DNA of 27,668 nucleotides. Origin: Oscillospiraceae bacterium UBA6370 (GTDB lineage Bacteria; Bacillota; Clostridia; Oscillospirales; Oscillospiraceae). Below the pieces are notes generated by a model that had not been told where the DNA came from, made no database searches, and saw only the letters and a program-made list of their open reading frames with translations. Both the position numbers and the translations under genes were made by a program. The stretch is taken from NCBI GenBank assembly GCA_002437735.1, contig DJRC01000012.1, positions 1-27,668 of the forward strand, given 5' to 3'. Positions 5,976-15,134 of this stretch are shown in pieces (position 1 is the first letter of the stretch; each line of letters begins with the position of its first letter).

Positions 5976-8069
5976 ATGAAATACGAACGCTGGCTCATCC
6001 CGGAAACGGATGACGCCGCGGTCGAAGCTCTGATGGACGCAGGCTATCCCTATCTGGTATCGACCGTACTGGCCTCGCGCGGCGTCGTCACGCCCGAGCA
6101 GGCCGCCGCGCATCTTGACCGCGAGCGCTCGCTGGTCTACTCTCCCTTCCTGATGCGCGACATGGACAAGGCCGTGGCGCGCATCGACCACGCGCTTGCC
6201 GGCGGCGAGACCATCGCCGTGTTCGGCGATTACGACGTGGACGGCATCACCTCCACCTGCCTTCTGACCGATTATCTCCGCTCCCGCGGCGCGGCGGTAC
6301 TCATGCACATTCCCCGCCGCATTGAGGAGGGCTACGGCCTCGGCTGCGACGCGATCCGCGCCCTTGCCGAGCAGGGCGTCACGCTCATCGTCACCGTAGA
6401 CTGCGGCATCACCGGCGTGGAGGAAACGGCGTTCGCCGCCACGCTCGGCGTCGATCTCGTCATCACCGACCACCACGAATGTAAGGACGAGCTGCCCGCC
6501 GCCTGCGCCGTGGTCGATCCCCACCGCCCGGACTGCGGCTTTCCGTTCAAGCATCTTGCTGGCGTCGGCGTCGCGCTCGAGCTGGTCCTCGCCCTCGGCG
6601 GCGCCGAGCGCGAAAACGCGCTCTTTTCCCGCTACTGCACCCTTGCCGCCATCGGCACCATTGCCGACGTCATGCGCATGGAGGGCGAAAACCGCACCAT
6701 TGTCCAATGTGGCCTCGAGGGCATCGACCGCAGCGACTTCACCGGACTGCACGCGCTGCTGCGCGAGGCCGGCCTGACCGGCCGACCGCTCTCCTCCGTG
6801 CAGATCGGCTTCGTCCTCGCTCCCCGCATCAACGCCGCCGGACGCATGGGCCGCGCGGAGCTGGCCGCCGAGCTCCTGCTCACGCAGGACCCCGCCAAGG
6901 CGGAGCGGCTCGCCCGCGAGCTGTGCGACCTCAACCGCGAGCGCCAGAGCGTCGAGCAGGATATCTTCCGCTGCGCCATCGAGCAGATGGACACCCTCGC
7001 CCCCACCGAGCGCAACGCGCTCGTGCTCTCGAGCGAGGAGTGGCATCAGGGCGTGGTCGGCATCGTCGCCTCGCGCCTTTCCGAAAAATTCTCCTGCCCC
7101 AGCTTCATGATCCACCTCGCCGGCGGCATGGGCAAGGGCTCCTGCCGCAGCTATGGCGGCTTCAACCTCTTCGCTGCGCTCGAGGCGTGCAGCGACCTGC
7201 TCGTCGGCTTCGGCGGGCACGAGCTCGCTGCGGGCTTCACCATCAAGGAGGAGAATATCCCCGCCTTCCGCAAGCGCATCAATCAATACGTCCGCACCCA
7301 CTGCGGCGACTCCGCCCCCGTCTCCTCGCTGGAGATCGACGCCGCTCTCACCCGCCCGAACCTCATCACGCTTCAGGAGGTCGAGGAGCTTTCCCGCCTC
7401 GAGCCCTACGGTGCGGGCAATAACCGCCCCGTCTTCTGCCTGCGCGGCGCGCGGCTGGAGTCCATGCAGAGCGTGGGGCAGAACAAGCATCTCAAGCTCC
7501 GGCTCCAAAAGGGCCACACGAGCTTCGACGGCATCTTCTTCTCCGTCACCCCCGCGGAATGCGGCCTGACCGTCGGCGAGCGCGTGGACGCCGCCTTCTA
7601 CCTTCAAGTCAATGAATTCCGCGGCAGCCGCTCCCTACAGCTCCAGCTCGTCGATCTGCGCAGCGCCCACGATCCCGGCGCCCGCGAGGCCGAGCAGCTC
7701 GAGCTGTGCCGCACGCTGATCCGCGGCGGCAGCGTGAGCGCGAAGGACGCCGCGAAGCTCCTGCCCTCGCGCGAGCAGTTCGTGCGTGTCTGGCGTGCGC
7801 TCGAGCGCGAGGTGGACGGAACGCTCACCTCTCCGGAGCTGCCCTTCCTGCGGCGGCTCTCCGCCGAGGCCCTCGGCGCAGAGAGCTTTCCGCGCGCGGT
7901 CGTGTGTCTCGCGGTCTTTGCCGAGCGCGGCCTCGTGACCGTCGAGCGCAACAACAAATACATCACGCTCCGTCTCACCGGCGGCAAGCGTGTGGATCTT
8001 GATGCCAGCCCCTATCTCTGCGCCCTGCGCGAGGGACTGGACGGAACGAAAGGAGGCAGCAGCGTATGA
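5976..8069 (+). CDS. recJ: Single-stranded-DNA-specific exonuclease RecJ
   Basis: RecJ is a 5'-3' exonuclease on single-stranded DNA acting in recombination, mismatch and base-excision repair. The 697-residue protein has the DHH phosphoesterase motifs DYDVDG (85-90), DCG (142-144) and DHH (165-167), which hold the two metal ions. After these come a helical linker, the DHHA1 domain with GMGKGSCRS and FGGHELAAGF (about 410-420), and a C-terminal OB-like region with LEPYGAGNNRPVF. Its length is somewhat above the E. coli protein (577) and closer to the longer Firmicute form with an extra C-terminal domain. Its stop overlaps the rel start (ATGA), so the two are translationally coupled. In Bacillus an apt gene lies between recJ and relA; here it is absent. 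Confidence 0.97.
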   Translation: MKYERWLIPETDDAAVEALMDAGYPYLVSTVLASRGVVTPEQAAAHLDRERSLVYSPFLMRDMDKAVARIDHALAGGETIAVFGDYDVDGITSTCLLTDYLRSRGAAVLMHIPRRIEEGYGLGCDAIRALAEQGVTLIVTVDCGITGVEETAFAATLGVDLVITDHHECKDELPAACAVVDPHRPDCGFPFKHLAGVGVALELVLALGGAERENALFSRYCTLAAIGTIADVMRMEGENRTIVQCGLEGIDRSDFTGLHALLREAGLTGRPLSSVQIGFVLAPRINAAGRMGRAELAAELLLTQDPAKAERLARELCDLNRERQSVEQDIFRCAIEQMDTLAPTERNALVLSSEEWHQGVVGIVASRLSEKFSCPSFMIHLAGGMGKGSCRSYGGFNLFAALEACSDLLVGFGGHELAAGFTIKEENIPAFRKRINQYVRTHCGDSAPVSSLEIDAALTRPNLITLQEVEELSRLEPYGAGNNRPVFCLRGARLESMQSVGQNKHLKLRLQKGHTSFDGIFFSVTPAECGLTVGERVDAAFYLQVNEFRGSRSLQLQLVDLRSAHDPGAREAEQLELCRTLIRGGSVSAKDAAKLLPSREQFVRVWRALEREVDGTLTSPELPFLRRLSAEALGAESFPRAVVCLAVFAERGLVTVERNNKYITLRLTGGKRVDLDASPYLCALREGLDGTKGGSSV

Positions 8070-10333
8070 GCGACGTAAAAACGATCGAGCAGGTTCCCAT
8101 TGAGCAGACCCCACAGCCCATTCCCGAGGTGGTGCAGAAGCAGTACGACCATTTGGTCGAGACCATCCGCGCCTACAATCCCGGCGCGGACTTCGCCCAG
8201 ATCGACGCCGCTTTCCACTACGCCGCCGCGCACCACGGCGCCCAGAAACGCAAGGACGGCTCGCCCTTTGTCACCCACCCCATCGCCGTCGCGCAGATCG
8301 TGGCGGAGGAGCTGCATCTCGACAGCGAATCCATCATCGCCGCCCTCCTGCACGACTGCATCGAGGACACCGACGCGACCTACGACGACATCGCCAAGCG
8401 CTTCTCCCCCACCGTCGCCGATCTGGTCGAGGGCGTCTCCAAGCTCACGCGCGTCCACTACACGAGCAAGGAAGAGGAGCAGATGGAAAATCTGCGCAAG
8501 ATGCTCATGGCCATGGCCAAGGACATCCGCGTCATCCTCATCAAGATCGCCGACCGCACGCACAATATGCGCACGATGGAGTACCAGTCCACCGACAAGC
8601 AGCGTCAGAAGTCGCTCGAGACGATGGAGATCTACGCTCCCATCGCCCACCGTCTCGGTATGCAGCGCATGAAGTGGGAGCTGGAGGACCTTTCCCTCAA
8701 ATACCTCGACCCCACCGCCTTCAACGAGATCACCCACTCCCTCGAGGAAAAGTCCAAGGAATACGGCTCGTTCATGGAGCGTATCCAAAAGCAGATCGAG
8801 GGCAAGCTCACCGAGGACCACATCCCCTTCCGCCGCGTCTACGGCCGCATGAAGCACCCCTACAGCATCTACCGCAAGATGTATGCCCAGAGCAAGACCA
8901 TGGACGAGGTGTTCGACCTCTTCGCCTTCCGCGTCATCGTCGATACCGTCGCGGACTGCTACAACGTCCTTGGCGTCATCCACGACCTCTACCGTCCCGT
9001 GCTCGGCCGCTTCAAGGACTATATCGGCACGCCCAAGCCCAACGGCTACCAGTCGCTCCACACCACGGTCATGGGCCCCGACGGCGTGATGTTCGAGGTG
9101 CAGATCCGCACGCAGGAGATGCACGACATCGCCGAATACGGCATCGCCGCTCACTGGAAGTATAAGCAGGGCATCTCCGGCAGCGCCAACGAGCAGAACT
9201 ACGAATGGGTCCGCCGCCTCCTCGAAAATCAGGAGAATACGGACGCCGAGGAATTTATCCACACCCTCAAGGTCGACATGTTCGCCGACGAGGTGTTCGT
9301 CTTTACCCCCCGCGGCGACGTGACGAACCTCCCCACCGGCGCGACGCCCATCGACTTCGCCTACTCCGTCCACTCCGCCGTCGGCAACTCCATGGTCGGC
9401 GCCAAGGTCAACGGGCGCATCGTCCCGCTCGACTACCAGCTCAAAAACGGCGACGTGGTCGAGGTTCTCACGAGCAAATCCGCCCACGGCCCCAGCCGCG
9501 ACTGGCTTCAGATCGCCAAGTCCAACGAGGCCCGCGGCAAGATCCGCCAGTGGTTCAAGAAGGAAAAGCGCGAGGAGAACATCGTCAACGGCCGCGCGGC
9601 CTTTGAATCCGAGCTCAAGCACTACGGTATCTCCGTCGCCGCCGTCACCGGGGACGAGCTGCGTCCCACGCTGCTCAAAAAGACCGGCTTCGGCAACCTC
9701 GACGATATGTATGCCGCCATCGGCTACGGCGGCTTCTCGGCGCAGAAGGCCGTCAACCGCATTCGCGACGAGCTCAAGGCCATTAACAAGCAGCAGCAGG
9801 CCGAGCGCGACGCCACCGTGCCCATCCCCGGCGAGCCGGGCAAGACCCGCCCCGCCGTTCCCATGCGCGAGAAGAGCGAGGACGGCATCGTGGTGCAGGG
9901 GCTTTCCAACTGCCTCGTCAAGTTCTCCAAGTGCTGTACGCCCGTTCCGGGCGATGACATCGTCGGCTTTATCACCCGCGGCTACGGCGTGTCCGTTCAC
10001 CGCGCCGACTGTCCCAACGCCGCGCCCGAGCGCCGCCGTCCCGAGGAGGCCGGCCGCTGGGTCAAGGTCAGCTGGGGCAAGGACGTCAAGCAGTCCTACC
10101 AGACCTCGCTCGACATCTACGCCAAGGACCGCATCGACCTTGTGCTCGACGTCTCTGCCGTTCTCTCGTCCACGCAGACCCGCGTCGCGGGCCTCAACGC
10201 CAAGACCACCGCGGACGGCTTTGCCCTCATCCATCTCGAGATCTTCGTCGCCGACAGCGAGCAGCTTTCCGCCGTCATGCGCCGCCTTCACCAGATCAGC
10301 GGCGTGATGAAGGTCGACCGCCCCGCCGGCTGA
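8066..10333 (+). CDS. rel: Bifunctional (p)ppGpp synthetase/hydrolase Rel
   Basis: This 755-residue enzyme makes and destroys the stringent-response alarmones. The N-terminal HD hydrolase domain has H57, the HD pair H96-D97 (AALLHDCIEDT) and D163 (IADRTHNMRTM). The synthetase domain follows with YGRMKHPYSIYRKM and RFKDYIGTPKPNGYQSLHTT. The RFKD tetrad is the RxKD form seen in bifunctional Rel/SpoT, not the ExDD of synthetase-only RelA. Next are a TGS domain (about 405-465, VFVFTPRGDVTNLPTGATPI), a Cys-containing zinc-finger-like region (FSKCCTPVPGDD...HRADCPN) and a C-terminal ACT domain (last 80 residues). All regulatory domains are intact. It overlaps recJ by four bases with AAAGGAGG upstream. 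Confidence 0.97.
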   Translation: MSDVKTIEQVPIEQTPQPIPEVVQKQYDHLVETIRAYNPGADFAQIDAAFHYAAAHHGAQKRKDGSPFVTHPIAVAQIVAEELHLDSESIIAALLHDCIEDTDATYDDIAKRFSPTVADLVEGVSKLTRVHYTSKEEEQMENLRKMLMAMAKDIRVILIKIADRTHNMRTMEYQSTDKQRQKSLETMEIYAPIAHRLGMQRMKWELEDLSLKYLDPTAFNEITHSLEEKSKEYGSFMERIQKQIEGKLTEDHIPFRRVYGRMKHPYSIYRKMYAQSKTMDEVFDLFAFRVIVDTVADCYNVLGVIHDLYRPVLGRFKDYIGTPKPNGYQSLHTTVMGPDGVMFEVQIRTQEMHDIAEYGIAAHWKYKQGISGSANEQNYEWVRRLLENQENTDAEEFIHTLKVDMFADEVFVFTPRGDVTNLPTGATPIDFAYSVHSAVGNSMVGAKVNGRIVPLDYQLKNGDVVEVLTSKSAHGPSRDWLQIAKSNEARGKIRQWFKKEKREENIVNGRAAFESELKHYGISVAAVTGDELRPTLLKKTGFGNLDDMYAAIGYGGFSAQKAVNRIRDELKAINKQQQAERDATVPIPGEPGKTRPAVPMREKSEDGIVVQGLSNCLVKFSKCCTPVPGDDIVGFITRGYGVSVHRADCPNAAPERRRPEEAGRWVKVSWGKDVKQSYQTSLDIYAKDRIDLVLDVSAVLSSTQTRVAGLNAKTTADGFALIHLEIFVADSEQLSAVMRRLHQISGVMKVDRPAG

Positions 10334-10364
10334 CGCTCTGAATTTTATAAGGAGGAATTCTATC

Positions 10365-11699
10365 ATGCTTTCCATCAACGTTTCCCACGCAAAACCCTTC
10401 CTTTCCTATCCCTATGAAGAAGTCCTCCGCCCCCGTCTCGAGCGCGCACAGCGCGAGCTCCTCAACGGCGGCGGCAAGGGCGACGATTTCATCGGCTGGG
10501 TCCGCCTGCCCGCGCAGTACGACCGCGAGGAATACGCGCGCATTCTCGCCGCCGCGAAAAAGATCCAGGGCGACTCCAGAGCCCTCGTCGTCATCGGCAT
10601 CGGCGGCAGCTACCTCGGCGCGCGCGGCGTGATCGAGTGCCTGTGCTCGCCCAACTACAACTTGAAGAAAAAGGACACCCCCAACGTCTACTTCATCGGC
10701 AACGGCCTGTCCTCCGCCGCGCTGCGCGAGGTGATGGAGCTCATCGGCGACGACGATTTCTCCGTCAACGTCATCTCCAAATCCGGCACGACCACCGAGC
10801 CCGCCGTCGCCTTCCGCTTCTTCCGCGAAAGGCTCGAGCAAAAGTACGGCAAGGCGGGCGCGGCTCAGCGCATCTACGCCACCACCGACGCCCATAAGGG
10901 CGCCCTCAAGTCCCTTGCGGACGCCGAGGGCTACGAGGAGTTTGTCGTGCCCGACAACGTCGGCGGACGCTACAGCGTCCTCACCGCGGTCGGCCTGCTC
11001 CCCATCGCCGTCGCGGGCGTGGACACCGACGCGCTGCTCGCCGGTGCGCGGGAGATGGAAGCGCTCTGCGAGATCGCGGACTACACCAATCCTGCGTGGC
11101 AGTACGCCGCCATGCGCCACGAGCTCTACCGCTCCGGCAAAAAGATCGAGCTGCTCGCCTGCTTCGAGCCGTCGTTCCGCTTCATGGCGGAGTGGTGGAA
11201 GCAGCTCTACGGCGAGAGCGAGGGCAAGGAGGGCAAGGGTCTCTTCCCCGCCAGCGTCGATTTTACCGCCGACCTGCACTCCATGGGTCAGTATATCCAG
11301 CAGGGCGAGCGCACGCTGCTGGAGACCGTCGTCCGCTTCGCCGCCGACCCCGACCAGCTCATCGTCCCGCACGACGACGTCAACGGCGACGGCCTGAACT
11401 TTCTCGAGGGCAAAACGATGGACTTCATCAACCGTCAGGCGATGGACGGCACGCTTCTCGCTCACGTCGAGGGCGGCGTCCCCAACCTCATCGTCTCCCC
11501 CGGCGAGCGCAATGCCCGCACCCTCGGCGAGCTCATTTACTTCTTTGAGTTCTCCTGCGGCCTGTCCGGCTATCTGCTCGGCGTCAATCCCTTTGATCAG
11601 CCCGGCGTCGAGGCCTACAAGAAGAATATGTTCGCGCTGCTCGGCAAGCCCGGCTACGAGGAGGCCGGCGAGGCCCTGCGCGCCAGACTCAGCAAATAA
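10365..11699 (+). CDS. pgi: Glucose-6-phosphate isomerase
   Basis: Pgi interconverts glucose 6-phosphate and fructose 6-phosphate in glycolysis/gluconeogenesis. The 444 residues match the short Firmicute class. Motifs seen are VVIGIGGSYLGARGVIE (about 75-91), the phosphate-binding SKSGTTTEPA (about 137-146), GGRYSVLTAVGLLPIA, EGGVPNLIV and the C-terminal signature GVNPFDQPGVEAYKKN with the catalytic-region Gln/Lys. A strong ribosome site (AAGGAGG) lies nine bases before the start. It sits 31 bases after rel and 18 before dtd. In most Firmicutes dtd directly follows relA, so pgi is probably inserted in this operon. It may be co-transcribed from the recJ promoter. Confidence 0.97.
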   Translation: MLSINVSHAKPFLSYPYEEVLRPRLERAQRELLNGGGKGDDFIGWVRLPAQYDREEYARILAAAKKIQGDSRALVVIGIGGSYLGARGVIECLCSPNYNLKKKDTPNVYFIGNGLSSAALREVMELIGDDDFSVNVISKSGTTTEPAVAFRFFRERLEQKYGKAGAAQRIYATTDAHKGALKSLADAEGYEEFVVPDNVGGRYSVLTAVGLLPIAVAGVDTDALLAGAREMEALCEIADYTNPAWQYAAMRHELYRSGKKIELLACFEPSFRFMAEWWKQLYGESEGKEGKGLFPASVDFTADLHSMGQYIQQGERTLLETVVRFAADPDQLIVPHDDVNGDGLNFLEGKTMDFINRQAMDGTLLAHVEGGVPNLIVSPGERNARTLGELIYFFEFSCGLSGYLLGVNPFDQPGVEAYKKNMFALLGKPGYEEAGEALRARLSK

Positions 11700-11717
11700 G
11701 CGATAAGGAGAACCGCC

Positions 11718-12176
11718 ATGAAAGCAGTCCTCATGCGCGTCCGGCGCGCCAGCGTCACCATCGACGAGCGGGAAACGCGCTCCATCGGCAAAGGCTTTCT
11801 CATCCTCCTCGCCGTCACGCACGACGATACCGAGGCGCAGGCCGTCAAGCTCGCCGACAAGCTCTGCTCGCTCCGTCTTTTTGAAGACGCGGACGGCAAG
11901 ATCAACCTCACGCTCGATGAGGTCGGCGGCGAGATCATGATTGTTTCGCAGTTTACGCTCTACGGGAACTGCCGCAAGGGTCGCCGCCCCGAGTTTCTGA
12001 ACGCCGCCCGCCCCGAGACCGCCATCCCCCTCTACGAAAAATTCGTTTCCCTCGTCCGCGCCAAGGGCTATCACGTCGAGACCGGCGAATTCGGCGCCTA
12101 CATGGCGGTCGATTCCGTCAACGACGGCCCCTTCACCCTCATCGTGGACACGAAGGATCTGGAAGCCCCCAAGTAA
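11718..12176 (+). CDS. dtd: D-aminoacyl-tRNA deacylase
   Basis: DTD hydrolyses D-amino acids (and glycine) wrongly attached to tRNA. The 152-residue length and the start MKAVLMRVRRASVTID are typical. The catalytic SQFTL segment (about 77-81) is intact. The second conserved element, usually NxGPVT, here reads NDGPFT: the Gly-cisPro dipeptide that gives chiral selectivity and the threonine are kept, but the Val is a Phe. Its neighbours, rel upstream and an MBL hydrolase downstream, match the common clostridial order apart from pgi. AAGGAG precedes the start. Confidence 0.95.
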   Translation: MKAVLMRVRRASVTIDERETRSIGKGFLILLAVTHDDTEAQAVKLADKLCSLRLFEDADGKINLTLDEVGGEIMIVSQFTLYGNCRKGRRPEFLNAARPETAIPLYEKFVSLVRAKGYHVETGEFGAYMAVDSVNDGPFTLIVDTKDLEAPK

Positions 12177-12195
12177 CCGAACGGAGGTCAATTTT

Positions 12196-12807
12196 ATGAA
12201 AGTCATCACCACCGTCGTCGGCGAGCTCGGCACCAACTGCTACCTGCTCATCGACGAAGCGACGCGCGAGGCCGCGCTCATCGACCCCGCCGATTCCCCC
12301 GACGAGCTCTCCGCCCTCATCGAGCGCGAGGGCGTCACGCTGCGCTATATCCTTCTCACCCACGGCCACCGCGACCACACGCTCGCGGCACCCGCCATGC
12401 ACAAGCGCTATCCCGCGGCTGCGGTCTACATCCACCGGCTCGACGCGAACGGCTCGGGCATCTACCACTACCCACTCGAGGGCGTGATCGACGGTCTGAA
12501 CTATTACGACGAGGGCGATACACTCCCCCTCGGCTCGCTGACGGTCTCCGTCCTCTACACCCCCGGTCACACCGCCGGCAGCGTCACGCTCAAGGTCGGC
12601 GATGCCCTCTTCGTCGGCGACACGCTTTTCGCCGGCTCCTGCGGCCGCACCGATCTCCCCGGCGGCGACCCGATGGAAATGCTTGCCTCCCTGCGCCGCC
12701 TCGGCCGGCTGGAGGGCGATTACATCGTCTACCCCGGCCACATGGACTCCACCACCCTCGCGCGCGAGAAGCAGTACAATCCCTTTATCCGTCAGGCATT
12801 ACGATAA
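12196..12807 (+). CDS. MBL-fold metallo-hydrolase (glyoxalase II-like)
   Basis: This is a compact 203-residue metallo-beta-lactamase-fold hydrolase. The metal-binding THGHRDH (55-61) gives the HxHxDH motif. Further ligands are seen in YTPGHTAGSV (His), FVGDTLFAGSCGR (bridging Asp) and VYPGHMDST (His). The length and GSCGRTDLPGG element match the small YcbL/glyoxalase II-like group, whose substrates are thioesters or unknown. Such a gene commonly sits between dtd and hemZ in clostridia, but no specific role has been settled there. CGGAGG precedes the start. Confidence 0.93.
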   Translation: MKVITTVVGELGTNCYLLIDEATREAALIDPADSPDELSALIEREGVTLRYILLTHGHRDHTLAAPAMHKRYPAAAVYIHRLDANGSGIYHYPLEGVIDGLNYYDEGDTLPLGSLTVSVLYTPGHTAGSVTLKVGDALFVGDTLFAGSCGRTDLPGGDPMEMLASLRRLGRLEGDYIVYPGHMDSTTLAREKQYNPFIRQALR

Positions 12808-12825
12808 AAAGGAGCGCACACCCTT

Positions 12826-14301
12826 ATGAAGCTCGAGCTCATTGGGCACGATGAAAAATACGCGGTCGAGCAGAGCCTGCTCACCCTCTTTCCCGACGAG
12901 CGGCCCGTCTACGGCCCCGTCACGGACGAGGACGCGAGCGCGGCGCGCATCACGCTGACCGAGGACGCGGACAGCGTCTGCGTCACCACCGAGCTGCGCT
13001 GCGGCGGCAAAGCCGCCGCCGACTGCTACAGCTATCCCCTCTCCGGCACGGACTACGAAAAGGAAGGGCAGCGCCGTCACGCGCTGGGCCTGAGCTTCTT
13101 CCGCGCGGCGAAGGAGGTCCTTGGCGTCACCCCCGCATGGGGCAGCCTCACCGGCGTGCGCCCGAGCAAGGTCGCCGTCTCGCTCCTGCGCGAGGGAAAG
13201 GCTCCCGCCGCCGTCCTCACCGAGCTTGAGGAGGTCTACTCCGTCACGCCGCAGCGCGCCCGCCTCGCGCTTGAGGCCGCCGAAACGGGACTTCGCGTGC
13301 AGAACGACCTCAAGCCGAACGACATCTCGCTCTATGTCGGCATCCCGTTCTGCCCGACCCGCTGCGCCTACTGCAGCTTCGTCGCGCAGAGCGTGGAGAA
13401 GTCCTTCGCCCTCGTCGAGCCCTACCTCGCCGCCCTCTTCGACGAGATCGAGCAGGCGGGCGCGATGGTCCGCTCCCTCGGCCTGCATATCAAGTCCTTC
13501 TACATGGGCGGCGGCACGCCGACCACGCTCACGGCGGAGCAGATGGACCGTCTGCTCACAAGGCTCGAGCGGAGCTTCGATTTCACCTCCCTTGCGGAGT
13601 CCACCATCGAGGCGGGCCGCCCCGACACCATCGACCCCGAAAAGCTCGCCGTCCTCCGCGCACACGGCGTCACCCGCGTTTCCGTCAACCCCCAGACGAT
13701 GGAGGACCGCGTCCTCGCCGCCATCGGCCGCCGCCACACAGCGGACGACATCCGCCGCGCCATGCGCGAGGTGATGGCGGCAGGCTTTCCCCACGTCAAC
13801 ATGGACCTCATCGCCGGTCTTCCCGAGGACACGCCCGAGGGCTTCCGCCGCAGTCTTGACGAGGTGCTCTCCATGGGCGCGGACAACATCACCGTCCACA
13901 CGCTGTCCCTCAAAAAAGGCAGCCGCATCACGCTTGAGGGCAGCCGCATCCCGTCCGCAGATGAAGTCGCCGAAATGCTGGACTATGCCGACCCCACGCT
14001 GCGTAAACATGGCTTTGAGCCTTATTACCTCTACCGCCAGAAGTATATGTCCGGCAGCTTTGAAAACGTCGGCTGGGCGCGCCCCGGCGGCGAGGGCCTT
14101 TACAACATCTACATCATGGAGGAGCTGCACTCCATCCTCTCCCTCGGCGCGGGCGGCTCGACCAAGATGGTCGGCAGCGGGCTGATCCGCCGCGCCTTCA
14201 ACGCCAAATATCCCCGCGAGTACATTGACCTCGCGGAGAAGCGCAGCGCCAACCTTGCCGCCTTTGCGGACTTCTATCGCGAACCGGAGGAACATACATG
14301 A
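12826..14301 (+). CDS. hemZ: Coproporphyrinogen III dehydrogenase-like radical SAM protein HemZ
   Basis: This is a 491-residue radical SAM protein. The cluster-binding motif FCPTRCAYCSF gives C176, C180 and C183 (CxxxCxxC), followed by FYMGGGTPTTL, RVSVNPQTMEDRVLAAIGR and NMDLIAGLPEDTPEGF, which are HemN/HemZ family landmarks. The extra N-terminal domain of about 160 residues and the VTPAWGSLTGVRPSKV element separate HemZ from HemN. In Bacillus HemZ is linked to oxygen-independent coproporphyrinogen oxidation. No other haem genes are nearby, so the role in this organism is open. Its final bases overlap the next start (ATGA). Confidence 0.94.
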   Translation: MKLELIGHDEKYAVEQSLLTLFPDERPVYGPVTDEDASAARITLTEDADSVCVTTELRCGGKAAADCYSYPLSGTDYEKEGQRRHALGLSFFRAAKEVLGVTPAWGSLTGVRPSKVAVSLLREGKAPAAVLTELEEVYSVTPQRARLALEAAETGLRVQNDLKPNDISLYVGIPFCPTRCAYCSFVAQSVEKSFALVEPYLAALFDEIEQAGAMVRSLGLHIKSFYMGGGTPTTLTAEQMDRLLTRLERSFDFTSLAESTIEAGRPDTIDPEKLAVLRAHGVTRVSVNPQTMEDRVLAAIGRRHTADDIRRAMREVMAAGFPHVNMDLIAGLPEDTPEGFRRSLDEVLSMGADNITVHTLSLKKGSRITLEGSRIPSADEVAEMLDYADPTLRKHGFEPYYLYRQKYMSGSFENVGWARPGGEGLYNIYIMEELHSILSLGAGGSTKMVGSGLIRRAFNAKYPREYIDLAEKRSANLAAFADFYREPEEHT

Positions 14302-15116
14302 CCTACTCAAGCTACTGCGAAAGCGCGGATTTTCTCCGCACCCGCCTCAACGGCTTCACGCCCGAGGCGCTGCTGATCCTCGGCAGCGGGCTCGGCTTCC
14401 TCGGCGACGCCGTGGAAGACCCGATTTTCGTCGATTACGGCGAGATTCCCCATTTCCGTCCCTCCACCGCCCCCGGTCATAAGGGCCGCTTTGTGTTCGG
14501 CACGCTCCGCGGCAGACGCGTCGCGGTCATGCAGGGCCGGATGCACTGCTACGAGGGCTACACCATGGCCGAGGCGGCTTACGCCGTGCGCGTCGTGCGC
14601 CTGCTCGGCGCAAAGACGCTCTTCGTCACCAACGCCGCCGGCTGCGTCAACACCGACTGGAACGTGGGTGAGCTGATGCTGATCTCCGATCACATCAAGC
14701 TCTTCGACTTCGGTCCCCTTTGCGGCCCCAACCTTGAGGAGTTCGGCACCCGCTTCCCCGATATGTCCTCCGTCTACACCCCGCGCCTGCGCATCCTCGC
14801 CCATGAAGCGGCAAAGGCGCACAACATTCCTCTGCGTGAGGGCGTTTATATGTATTTCCCCGGCCCGCAGTTTGAAACGCCCGCCGAGGTCCGCGCCGCG
14901 CGCGTGCTCGGCGCCGATGCGGTCGGTATGTCCACCGTGCCCGAGACCATCGTCGCCGCCCACTGCGGCATGGAGGTCATGGGCGTGACGCTGCTCGCCA
15001 ACATGGCGGCGGGCGTCCTCCCGCAGCCGCTCTCCGGCGCGGAGGTCAACGAGGCCGCCGAGGCGGCGGCCCCCGTGTTTTCGGAATTTCTTCTGTCCTG
15101 TCTGGAATCTCTCTGA
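14298..15116 (+). CDS. Purine-nucleoside phosphorylase (trimeric, class I)
   Basis: This enzyme cleaves inosine/guanosine and deoxy forms with phosphate for purine salvage. The 272-residue length fits the trimeric PNP family. Motifs are ILGSGLGFLGD (phosphate loop), APGHKGRFVFG, QGRMHCYEGYTM, FVTNAAGCVN, the purine-site YFPGPQFETPAE and GMSTVPETIVA. The usual TNMAAG near the C-terminus reads ANMAAG: the Asn that reads the purine is kept. It is translationally coupled to hemZ (four-base overlap, GGAGG in the hemZ end). The symbol is left blank because names differ between species (punA, pupG). Confidence 0.95.
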   Translation: MTYSSYCESADFLRTRLNGFTPEALLILGSGLGFLGDAVEDPIFVDYGEIPHFRPSTAPGHKGRFVFGTLRGRRVAVMQGRMHCYEGYTMAEAAYAVRVVRLLGAKTLFVTNAAGCVNTDWNVGELMLISDHIKLFDFGPLCGPNLEEFGTRFPDMSSVYTPRLRILAHEAAKAHNIPLREGVYMYFPGPQFETPAEVRAARVLGADAVGMSTVPETIVAAHCGMEVMGVTLLANMAAGVLPQPLSGAEVNEAAEAAAPVFSEFLLSCLESL

Positions 15117-15134
15117 TCGGGAAAGGGCCTTTCT

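Noticed and set aside
5922..7607. Long minus-strand ORF of 561 residues opposite recJ
   Set aside because: It is antisense to a clear recJ gene, with an Ala/Gly/Glu/Asp-rich repetitive composition produced by third-position GC bias. It has no ribosome site or family motif.
8012..10378. Minus-strand ORF of 788 residues opposite rel (and similar ones opposite pgi-dtd, hemZ, sulP)
   Set aside because: Same GC-bias shadow pattern (Asp/Glu/Val/His-rich with no domains), fully covered by well-supported plus-strand genes.
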